DNA from: Photobacterium profundum
GTDB lineage: Bacteria > Pseudomonadota > Gammaproteobacteria > Enterobacterales > Vibrionaceae
DNA length: 64,000 nucleotides
Direction of reading: 5' to 3'
Assembly (NCBI RefSeq): GCF_003026285.1
Contig: NZ_PYOD01000001.1
Span: 558,001 to 622,000 of the forward strand
In this document: in pieces, positions 51,354 to 61,400 of the stretch
Position numbering within the stretch: the first letter of the stretch is position 1
How the letters are laid out: the number at the start of each line of letters is the position of its first letter
Notes under the pieces: generated by a model
The model's input: only the letters and a program-made list of their open reading frames with translations
What the model was told of the DNA's origin: nothing
Databases searched by the model: none
Made by a program: the position numbers and the translations under genes

Positions 51354-51860
51354 TTAAGCTTGCGTAAAAATAACAATACCGCGTCGGTTAAGGGCGTTTG
51401 CTTTTAGACTGTGTGCTTTAACTATGGGGTTATTTTCACCAAAATACGCGACTTCAAACGTATAATTTTCTACTGAAATACGCGCAGATAAATACTGTTG
51501 GATTACTGTAGAGCGGCGGAATGATAGCTTTTCATTATAATCATCAGAGCCTTGATAATCCGTATGCCCCGCAATAACGATATGCCCTTTCAAGTTGATA
51601 ACTTTAGCAATAAAATCATCTAATTCCGCAATATCTTCAGGCTTCAAAATAGATTTATCAAAATCGAAATGCGACACCAATGATAGGTAGATTTTCTTCT
51701 CAGGCTCCACTGTCGGCTGTATTTCTGCAATCAGAAACTTCTTCACCGATAGGTCATCAAATTTATCAATATTTTCATCACTGACATAAGTATCTGTGGC
51801 ACAGCCAGCCAGCAGGGTTAGTAGCAATGTTATACAAACAGTGCGTAAAAAAACTTTCAT
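51354..51860 (-). CDS. OmpA-domain peptidoglycan-binding lipoprotein
   Basis: A 168-residue predicted lipoprotein: lipobox LLAGC with Cys20, then an OmpA C-terminal domain from about residue 55. The peptidoglycan-binding motif GHTDYQGSDDYNEKLSFRRS (98-117) has Asp101 and Arg116, the two residues that hold diaminopimelate in OmpA, with the usual spacing of 15. I start it at 51860, where AGGA precedes the ATG and a proper signal sequence begins; the frame runs 12 codons further upstream. It lies 41 bases after the beta-barrel gene, so the two are very likely one operon. It could anchor the barrel and the giant protein to the cell wall. Confidence 0.88.
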   Translation of the reverse strand: MKVFLRTVCITLLLTLLAGCATDTYVSDENIDKFDDLSVKKFLIAEIQPTVEPEKKIYLSLVSHFDFDKSILKPEDIAELDDFIAKVINLKGHIVIAGHTDYQGSDDYNEKLSFRRSTVIQQYLSARISVENYTFEVAYFGENNPIVKAHSLKANALNRRGIVIFTQA

Positions 51861-51901
51861 TATAGATCCTGTAAATACGTATAGGCGGTTAGCCATGTTA
51901 T

Positions 51902-54900
51902 TTAGAACTTACCAACAACATTGATAAAGATACCTTCTGCGTCATAATCATCGTCATGTACGAGATCATCTTCAAAGCTCGAGAAGTTATAGCCAACCCC
52001 CACTTTCATGTTGTCGTTAATATGCTTATTCACTGATACTAATGCCCCATGTTCAAGCTGGTCATTTTCCTGATCTTTTTTCCAATGGTATTCGCCAGTG
52101 ACATCCCAGCTTTTCATCACGTTATAACTTGCGCTTAAACCCGTCAGGAAAATATCGTTCTTCACTGGCACATCAGCACCAGACTCGCGCGTATAGATTT
52201 CATCTTTTTTCTTGTAGGCAACTTTGGCCCCCACATCGATATGTGCATCCACTGAGTAGATGGCTTCACCTTCTATTATGTGGCTTTTCTCGTCTTTATA
52301 ATCGACATCACGATTCATATTGTCGAAATCAACCAAGTAGGTATAGCGAGTTAAAAAGTTAAGGCGATCATTAAAAATTGGACGGTACGCTACCCCCATA
52401 TTACTTTCGATAAAGCGCTCGACCACTTCATCTGAAGTGGCATTCTCTGATTTGGAGTAATTGAATTTAGCAAACAGTGTGTATTCGTCGGTCAAATGGT
52501 GGGTATAGCGGTTGGTGGTAACGTACTGACGAATTTTCTCTTCACCATCATCAACACGGTACTCAACTTTATCTTTTAGAGTGTAGTTATCTTGATCGAA
52601 GGCGACGTACAAACTTGTTGCTTTGCGCTCAACCCCCACTTCATCAGGGTAATCAATGGTGCCTTGCTGAAAAGCGATTCCCGCTTCAATATCATCATCC
52701 ATATCATAGTCGAAACCAAACGAATCAATCCGCCCTTTGCCATTATTTTCATCAACAAATTGGTTTTCTTGATAAACATCTATCGTATCTGTGAGCGTCG
52801 CTTTCTGACCAAAGACAATATTGTTTTTATCATCATATTCATCTTCTACATAGCTTACGTAGGTACTGTAATCGTCCGTTACATCGTAGTTAACTGTTGC
52901 TTCTGCTGCATCGCCTCGATCACCACTGGTATACTCGCCAGATAAGGTCCAATCTTCCGTAATTTTAGTTTCGGCCCCCACAGTAACGCTGTCGTTCTGA
53001 TCATAACTGCTGCTCTGGTTGATGGTTTTCTGGGTTTTAGCGTACACGCTGTTATCGTCATCAAAAATATACTCAACACGTGCCCCCACAAGATCGCCAT
53101 CCCCCTTTTCATCTTGGTTATTCAGCTCTTCAATATGCTTTCCGGCAACTGCAACCTTGACGTGCTCTGTCACCATATATTGGGTTTCTAGCTCGATTTC
53201 GTCGGTATCAGTGGTGATATCGCCATTTTCTTCTTGTTCTTCAATATGCTTATAGCGCGCCAATACCTGCGATTTATCTCCGGTTTGTAATCGAAGTTGC
53301 GTACCGTAAGCTTCTTGTGCCAAATCGTCGGTTTGACTGGCGTATGAATACCCGGCATCTTTATTTTTGTACCAACCACGAACGTCATTGCCTACCGCGC
53401 CAAATGTATCGGGCATAAGATCATAAAGGCTAGCAACACCAGTAATTTCAATCGAATCGCCTTTTCGCACTTTTGCACCAGAACTCACCTCGTCGAAACT
53501 CAAACCACCATCGAAAGACACAAAGTTACTGTCTGCTTGCGTACCTTCACTATGACCAAACTCTGTTTTTAAATAGGTCCCTTCTGTCGCACGCAAGGTT
53601 AAATCGCTGGCATACATTTCATAATCTTGGTCGTCTTTTTCCTCTTGTACATACGTCGCACCAACCCCAACATTGTCGTTTACCCAACCTTTAACCCGCC
53701 CGCCCGTTGCCATCTTATCAATAGCGTCAGACCCTTCAGGTACGTATTCGTAATCAACCGTTAGGTAATTTTCTAAATCGCCACGAGGGCCGCTGTCAAT
53801 CACGGTGCCAAAGTCATCGCCGACGATGTCGGAAAGTGGACGGGTTAAAATTAAGCGACCTTGGTATTCATCAATTTCATAATCACGCCCTGATTGGAGA
53901 TACACCTGTTTTTCCGCAATATTAGTATCTTTATCAATGACTTTTACCGATACCTTATCGCTTCCGGGTACAACTTCGCCATGGCGTAAAAAGTACAGAC
54001 TACCGCCAGTACCTAAAAATTCATCATGTGAGTACAGGCTATCGGCTTGTGATGCAAAACCAACAATATTTAGCTTATCGTCACCAAACTTGGTGGTTTC
54101 ACGGGTGCGGTAATCCCCTTTGAAGCCATACAGACTACGGTTATAACCACCCGTTTCTGTGCCCGTTACACCTGTGTTGTAGTTGCCCCATAAGTAGCGT
54201 GATTTATCATATTGCACATCAAGATAAACCTTACCTTTGGTATTAACGACTTTCTGAATATTGGCATTATCGCCATAGTTACCGTAATACATTTCATCGT
54301 CATCTTCTACGATATCGAATACTGTGGTTTCATCGGCTGCAAACGGATTTTTGAACATGTCTTTTAGCGCAGCTTCTTTAGTATCAACATGAGCAACTAC
54401 ACGCAGCTTATCGCCAAACTTACCTTCACCGAAGTAGGCTAAACGACCACGGTTGTATATATCACCTTGGTATTGTTCATCAACACCAAGTACGTCTTTA
54501 TTGCCCGATACGCGATTTTTACCTAGGTATAAATCGGCTATACCTGCTTGCGAATAGTAAGTATCCGGAATTCGGACAAATAACTGATATTTCCGTTCAT
54601 CACCGTTATCGTACTCAACACGTACAGGAAACATGTATGCATCTGTCGGTAAATATTGTTCAACATAGAGACGATTATCTTCAATATCATATTCATCGTC
54701 GCCGATATAAACTTTATCAATGCCTTTTAAGCCGGTACCCATCAGCTTCGCCATGCCTGAAGATGTGGGAATGTTATGGCGCATTAATTTTGCTTCGCCG
54801 TAACTACGCCCATTCTTATCGTCTTCATCATCAAACTTATCGATATCAACTTCTTTCGTAGGTTTTACCATGTCGGCAACACCTATCGTTGATATATCCA

Positions 54901-55399
54901 TATTTCCATCTTTATCCCAAACTTTTAGGCGAAACAGCAACTGCCTTCCAGATTTAAATTTATAATCAGTTTGGGTTTTACCGTCCCAATCGATATCAAA
55001 ATCATTACTTAGTTTATCTCCGGAAAGTGTCGCTAACGGTTGAGACAAGTGGCTATCTTTACCTTGATAAACCTCTAACTGCCATTTTTTTACATAGTAG
55101 CTATAGTTGGTTTGAACATTAAAATTCAGGTTGCTATTTATCGCATCATTTTCAATTTCAACCTCATCACTCAGGCTAATATTTAATACGGGATCGACTT
55201 TGGTAATATCTCGGGTCGCCCAAATAGCACCTTCTTTCAAATAAATACGAGAGTTATCTGTTTGCTCATGAATCTCTTTTTTTATGTCTGTTGATTCGCT
55301 GCTAATTAATTCCAAACCATCTGTTACCCCAGCTTTGGCGATAAAGGGTAAGCAGGTAATAATAAGTAATGACAGTCGACTTAATTTAAAATTCTTCAC
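51902..55399 (-). CDS. Large acidic outer-membrane beta-barrel protein
   Basis: A 1,165-residue exported protein with a signal peptide ending AKA (residue 23). About 500 residues of N-terminal and plug-like beta domains contain AIWATRDITKVDPVLNISL, YSQAGIADLYLGKNRVSG, LRVVAHVDTKEAALKDMF, DKSRYLWGNYNTGVTGTE and FLGTGGSLYFLRHGEV. After GRLILTRPLS (near 530), long alternating strands rich in Asp and Glu follow, ending in ...VVGKF with the terminal Phe used by the BAM complex. From memory, this N-terminal block is the same module that follows DUF11 repeats and an OmpA domain in fused giant proteins of other proteobacteria. Here it is a separate gene between the DUF11 giant and the OmpA lipoprotein. 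The function is not known. Confidence 0.8.
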   Translation of the reverse strand: MKNFKLSRLSLLIITCLPFIAKAGVTDGLELISSESTDIKKEIHEQTDNSRIYLKEGAIWATRDITKVDPVLNISLSDEVEIENDAINSNLNFNVQTNYSYYVKKWQLEVYQGKDSHLSQPLATLSGDKLSNDFDIDWDGKTQTDYKFKSGRQLLFRLKVWDKDGNMDISTIGVADMVKPTKEVDIDKFDDEDDKNGRSYGEAKLMRHNIPTSSGMAKLMGTGLKGIDKVYIGDDEYDIEDNRLYVEQYLPTDAYMFPVRVEYDNGDERKYQLFVRIPDTYYSQAGIADLYLGKNRVSGNKDVLGVDEQYQGDIYNRGRLAYFGEGKFGDKLRVVAHVDTKEAALKDMFKNPFAADETTVFDIVEDDDEMYYGNYGDNANIQKVVNTKGKVYLDVQYDKSRYLWGNYNTGVTGTETGGYNRSLYGFKGDYRTRETTKFGDDKLNIVGFASQADSLYSHDEFLGTGGSLYFLRHGEVVPGSDKVSVKVIDKDTNIAEKQVYLQSGRDYEIDEYQGRLILTRPLSDIVGDDFGTVIDSGPRGDLENYLTVDYEYVPEGSDAIDKMATGGRVKGWVNDNVGVGATYVQEEKDDQDYEMYASDLTLRATEGTYLKTEFGHSEGTQADSNFVSFDGGLSFDEVSSGAKVRKGDSIEITGVASLYDLMPDTFGAVGNDVRGWYKNKDAGYSYASQTDDLAQEAYGTQLRLQTGDKSQVLARYKHIEEQEENGDITTDTDEIELETQYMVTEHVKVAVAGKHIEELNNQDEKGDGDLVGARVEYIFDDDNSVYAKTQKTINQSSSYDQNDSVTVGAETKITEDWTLSGEYTSGDRGDAAEATVNYDVTDDYSTYVSYVEDEYDDKNNIVFGQKATLTDTIDVYQENQFVDENNGKGRIDSFGFDYDMDDDIEAGIAFQQGTIDYPDEVGVERKATSLYVAFDQDNYTLKDKVEYRVDDGEEKIRQYVTTNRYTHHLTDEYTLFAKFNYSKSENATSDEVVERFIESNMGVAYRPIFNDRLNFLTRYTYLVDFDNMNRDVDYKDEKSHIIEGEAIYSVDAHIDVGAKVAYKKKDEIYTRESGADVPVKNDIFLTGLSASYNVMKSWDVTGEYHWKKDQENDQLEHGALVSVNKHINDNMKVGVGYNFSSFEDDLVHDDDYDAEGIFINVVGKF

Positions 55400-55440
55400 T
55401 CTTTAACCTTTTAAAAATGCTGTTACAGAAAACCAAAACG

Positions 55441-55475
55441 AAAAAACCTAGGGCTGATGAATTTTCATCAGCCCT
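55441..55475 (-). terminator. Intrinsic terminator between the DUF11 giant and the beta-barrel gene
   Basis: On the minus strand 11-base arms AGGGCTGATGA and TCATCAGCCCT with a 4-base loop are followed by AGGTTTTTT. It starts about 23 bases after the giant gene's stop and ends about 41 bases before the beta-barrel ATG. It should reduce or separate expression of the two downstream genes. Confidence 0.88.
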
Positions 55476-55497
55476 TTTCCTTTGTAATTACTCTTTA

Positions 55498-58400
55498 TTA
55501 GGAACTTATCGGCTTCTTCTTTTGGCTATTACCTGCACTGGTTTTGGCTTGAACGCTAAAGTTAAATTTCGCTAACGCATGGGGGGTAATACGTTTTGCT
55601 TTAGGGTTCTCACTGATCACCTTCATCCCCGTTGGCAACGAGTCAGAATCTAACTTCACCAGGAAGTTACGCCCTTTCTTATCTGTAACCCATTGGTCGG
55701 GAACGTGGTAGCGACCGTATTCATCGGTTTCGATCTTGATGCCTTCTGTCGTAATCAAGCGCGCACCAGGAATGCCATCTTCATAGACACCTAAATTTTC
55801 GATGACGATTTCCCATAAATAACCATCGGGTGCTTTATAAAGATTACGGGTCACATTCAGCTCTTCAGCAGATAACTCTTCTTTTACATCACCTTCTAGG
55901 TGGCGTTGAATTTTACCTTGCGCATCAAATGTTATCGTTGTGCCATTATCCGTTTCTATCACCAGTAAAAATGGCGTCATTGTACGTGTCTTGAATTGGA
56001 TATATGCCTTATTTGACTGCTTCAACGTGCGGTTTTTAGATTGACCATATAACTCATCAATATGAATACCGTTTATTGCTGGCACCGTATTTTCGTCATC
56101 AACCACCACAGTGTGACCATTAACCTCGAGGGTGGTTGAACCCGCAATATAGTCTTGTGGTTTAACCGTTGTAGTTAGCTCAATATCATCAGCCGTTGCA
56201 TCGGCTTGGAATCCATCGCCATTGAGATCTTCAAACACCTTACCGATTATCGATGCGGTATCGAATAGTTTATCCGCTTCAATTTCCACCGTTGCCGAAC
56301 CGGTGTTCGATACATTGCTATTATTAACTTTCGCTACCGCGGTATTAACATACTTGCCAAACGTCACCCCTATACTTACCCGCATCAAGTAGCGAATACG
56401 TAATTTTTCGTAAGGGTCAAAATCCACTTGAGGGAATTGCAAACTGCCTGATAGCGTAGGTTCTGCTGACACAACCACATCATCAGAAGTTTCAAATTCA
56501 CCATCAGCACCGCTTAGCACCATCTCGGTAGAATCTGACACATATTGAAAACCAGCAGGGAATCGGTCATCGACAACAACATTGTTAAAGTAAGATTCAT
56601 TGTTATTATCGACAATGATCTCATACTCAACAACATCACCCACTTGCGCGTCAGTCTTTGTCGCGCGCTTAGTAAGCTCTAACTCTCCCGTATTATCGGG
56701 GATCTTTTTAATATGCGTGGTTGCCTCATCTTGAGTAACCTTGCCATTTTCTTCCGTGGCTTTGAAGACATTGGTAATGTCGTCATCCAAATGCTTATTG
56801 ATCGTTGCAACAATCATCATCTCTATATTGTTGCGACCATTCGACTTCATATTTTTGATCACATCGAGGTTATTCTTATTGTTTTGGTCACCTTTAATCG
56901 TAAAGTGATCAATTAAGCGCCCTTCTTCAAATTCACGACCAGTGATCACCCAATCTGTAAATACATCAATACCTTTAGTATTTTGAAGACCCGCAATATC
57001 GTCAAACAATGTTACGTTGGGTGCATTGCCCCCACCGGTATTATTAACCGACAATTGATACTGTACCGTTTTGTCATCATCGGTATAAGAAGCCTTCTCT
57101 ACCGTTTTCACCACACTCAGCTGCGAACCCACTGGCGGTATTTGTAAAACTTCTAATTTGCCTGACGTACCCACCTCAATCTGTTTGGCGAGCTGCCTAG
57201 CTGCCCCCGTACCCGGTATATTGATGGTCGAATCTAAAAAGAAAGTACGTAAATCAATAGGCGTTAACATGTCTTGATTAACGATGGCTACGATGGTGTA
57301 TTCAACTTTACCATGAGGCGCGATATTGATTGATGTTGCTATATCACTATCATCGGTAAACGTTCCTGACGTGGTATCAACGCCTTCGGTTACGGCTTTA
57401 ATGGTCCAACTATCAAACGCATTGTCCTCATGGCCATCAATATAGGTACCCGATGCCTTATTAAACTGCGTAAGCAAATACACGTTTTTAGCAATGCCAT
57501 CACTGTCATTCGCCAATGTTAAGTGGTATTCGATGGTGTTGCCTGGCACGTACTCCTCTTCAACTGCTGTTAATGTGCCTTTCACTTTTGCAGCTACCGT
57601 CGGCACCCAGTTACTTTTCACATCATTCCCATTAAGCTGGGCAATGTTTTGAATATCACTGGTTGCATGCTCATTGACTGTGCCTGTTACATCAAACGTA
57701 ACGGTAGATTTAGGTGCGATATCGACTTTATAGCTGGTCTCGGAACCTTTAACAGTTAATGAGCCTGCTGGTACAACTTTCGGCGTAAAGCTGATAGTAC
57801 CCGGAATGAAAGCTGGTCCAGTCGTACCGTCAATGTACTTCACTTGAACCGTAGACATATCATCGACGACAATCATATCGTCAATGTAATTTGACGAGGT
57901 ATTTGCAATCGTCAGTACGAAGCTTAGTGGCTGATTAGGTGTATATTTTTCTTCAACACTGACTTTACTCACACGCGTTGAGGTCGGTGCAGGCTCGACA
58001 ACTGCATCATCTTCTTGAGAAGCACCGTCAGCATCGGTGATAACCGCTGTATTTGTGATGGTGCTAATCGCATGGTCTTGAACTTTCGCCGTTACAGTGA
58101 AGGTCACCGTATCTTCTGGCGCAATATCCATCACCGCATCAATATCACTATTGTTGGCAGGATGATAAATCTTGCGGGTATTTGCCATCACGACAGTTTT
58201 ACTATCACCCACTTCGTACTCGACTTTCCAGTCGGTAAATGCAGGTTCAGACATGCCCAAATTAGTATCAACAACTATGTTGGATATCTCATCGGTTAGC
58301 GCAATATTATTGGCAAAAGATTGCGATTTGTTATGTACATCAATGTGGTAAACAACCTTGCCACCATCGGTATAAGTTTTACTTTCTGAGGTCTTGGTAA

Positions 58401-61400
58401 TTTCAACTTCTGACTTTGCAGCAGGCGTTACTACACTTGCATCTTGCCCGCTGGCTGACGCGTTATTGGTAATGTCGCCAATAACGTTATCTGCAACCTT
58501 GGCTTTAATCACAAAGATGATTGATTCATTCGGCGCAATATCTGCCTTCACCGTTTCGTCAGTGGTTTTTGCCACAATACTGTTGATGACGACTGGATCT
58601 TCAAAAATAATCGAACTGACATCAAAGGCATTGCCTATTGCAGGCACAGATGCTGATCCCCCTGCAATTTCTGCCTGGATCTTTGATACTTCGTCCCTTA
58701 TTGCAATGTCATTTGCCCAGCTGCCAGAGATATTGCTAACCGTGACCGTATACGTTAGTTCCTGCCCTGGTACATATTCAGCAGCATCAACTTTTTTCGT
58801 GATTTCAAGCGTTGATTCTTTAGGAGTAATGACCACCTCTTCAGAGGCAATATCATTGGCGAACGCGGTATTGGGGATATCGCCGACAACATCGGCTGCT
58901 ACTGTTGCTTCAAAAGTAACGGTAGCTTTACTTGCAGGACCAATGTCTGCCATTGCCGATACGCTACCATCAGGATTGGCAAAGACAAACCCCTCGCCGT
59001 CGACTACACCTGAAATCACTTTTAAGGAACTGATATCAAATGCAGGCCCTGTCTTCCCCCCTGCAACTTCTACATTAATCGCTGCTATATCATCAGTAAT
59101 TTTCACATCATTCGCCCAAGCATCCGTCGTATTCTCAACAACTAAGCTATAGGTCATGACTTGACTCGGAATAAATGTGGGCTCATCGACACTTTTTATG
59201 ATGGTGAAAATGGCTGTTTTTGGGGTAATAACGACTTCTGCCGATTTATCGTTGGCATTCGCAATATTACTGATCTCACCGACTACATTTGAAGCCACAT
59301 TCGCTTTGATTGTGAATACCACATTGCTATTTGGTGCTATATCAGCGGTGGCATTCTCACCAGTACCATCAACAAAGCTCGTCCCTTTCGTAATATCGAC
59401 AGTGATAGTCGCGGCATCAAATGCTGGTCCCGTTATTACGCTGCCTGCCGTTGAGTCATGTGCTATTTCAGCTTCAATTTTTGAGACCTCATCACTAATC
59501 GCAACATCGTTAGCCCAGCTATTCGTCGGGTTATACACCGTCACGGTATAAGTAATCAATTGACCTGGTACAAACTCTTTTGTATCTGCTGTTTTAGTTA
59601 CCTCGATATCAAAAGGTGCAGGCTGGATAATAACGGTTTCTGAAGGAATATCATCGGCTGTCGCGGTGTTCGAAATTTCACCAATAACATTGTCAGACAC
59701 AATCGCTGCAATCGTAAACGTAATGGTATCGCCCGGCTTAATATCTGCGATGGCTGAAATAGAACCATCAGGATTAGCCGATACGTAACTCTCACTTTGC
59801 TTAACAGATAACGATGATGAACTAAAGGCTGGTCCAATATTCGATGTAGACGAACTGCCCGCTATTTCAGCTGTAATTGCACTAATTGGATCTTTTATTA
59901 CAACATCGTTCAGCCATGTATCACCGGTATTGGTGACTGTAACGGTATAATTAACAGTCTGCCCCGGAATAAACGTATCTGTATCAACCGCTTTATGAAT
60001 TTCTAGCGAAGATGCCTGTGGCGTAATAGTGACATCAGCAGGCAGATCGTTCGCCGTTGCAATATTGGTGATATCGCCAATGACATCTTCTGCAACCGTT
60101 GCTTTGATCGTAAACGTTACATCACTGTTAGGTGCAATATCTGCTAATGCTGACGTTTGACCTGCACTAGGAACGACATAGCTACCCGTTGCCACAAATG
60201 TCGCAGTGATCGTTGCGGGATCAAATGCCGCCCCTAGTTTTGGCGCAACGCCCGTACCACCAGCAACTTCTGTTTCAATATCTTTAACCGCATCAACAAT
60301 ACTGACATCATTTGCCCAGCTTGCTGTTTCATTGTGAACCACAACGTTATAAGTCACCATTTGACCCGGTACAAACTCAGCAATATCAGCAGTCTTATTA
60401 ATCGTAACGGTTGGCACTTCTGGCTTAATGACTACCGATGCAGTCTCGCCCATTGAATCTGTTACTGTATTTTGAACATCACCTAATACATTATCGTTAA
60501 GTGTTGCTTTTAAAGTGAAGTCTACCGTTGTATTCGGTGGAACATCTAATGCGGCATGTAAGACGTTGTTCGAATCATCAAACGTAACAAAGCTTGGATC
60601 GCCATCATGGATGACAGTCAACGAATCTACGACAAATGCCGTCCCAAGACCACCGCCTGCAATATCGGCTTGAATACTGGCAAGATCATCATCTATCTCA
60701 TAATCATTCAGCCAAGCACCACCTTGGTTAGCCACTAAGACATGGTAGGTAACTTCATCGCCAACATTATAAGTCGCCTTATCAACTTGCTTACTTAACA
60801 AATGGGCAGGCGCTGAATAAACGTATGTTGCATCATCTCGCTCTAATGCACCTTCATAGCTTGCTTGTGCCACATTGGTAATATCACCTAAAATTTGATC
60901 ATTCACTTTTCCTTCTAAGTGGATGTTAACAACCTCATTTGGGTGGATATTGAATGCATCAGTATAGCCACTGGTGTTATTGCTAAACTGGCCAGCAACC
61001 GCTGATGTTAATGATGACGTGGTCGTAATATCGACAGCATCCCATTGCACAAAAACGTGATCTTCCCCGCCACCAGCAATTTCTGATTTCAGTGTGTCGA
61101 GCATGTCTTGCACTTTCGTATCAACCGCATAACCTTCACCGCTATTTTTGATGCTGATATCAAAGCCAATGGTTTCACCCGGTACATAGGCAGGGGGATT
61201 GGGTTCAGATCCGCGCGAGGTCACTTTCGTCAGGGTTATTTTTCCGGGAAGCGGTTTAATCATACCCTGAAGGAGCTTGTATGCTGTGCCATCAAGGTAA
61301 GCTGTATTCGTAAATTCACCGATCGCATCATCAATCACTGTCGCCTCTATATTAATAAAAGCTCGCGTAATCGATGTGCTTCCAGGAATAGCCGATGCGA

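Noticed and set aside
58394..59152. Plus-strand open frame of 252 codons inside the giant gene
   Set aside because: It is antisense to the repeat array; its own periodic composition mirrors the repeats and it has no ribosome site or known motif.
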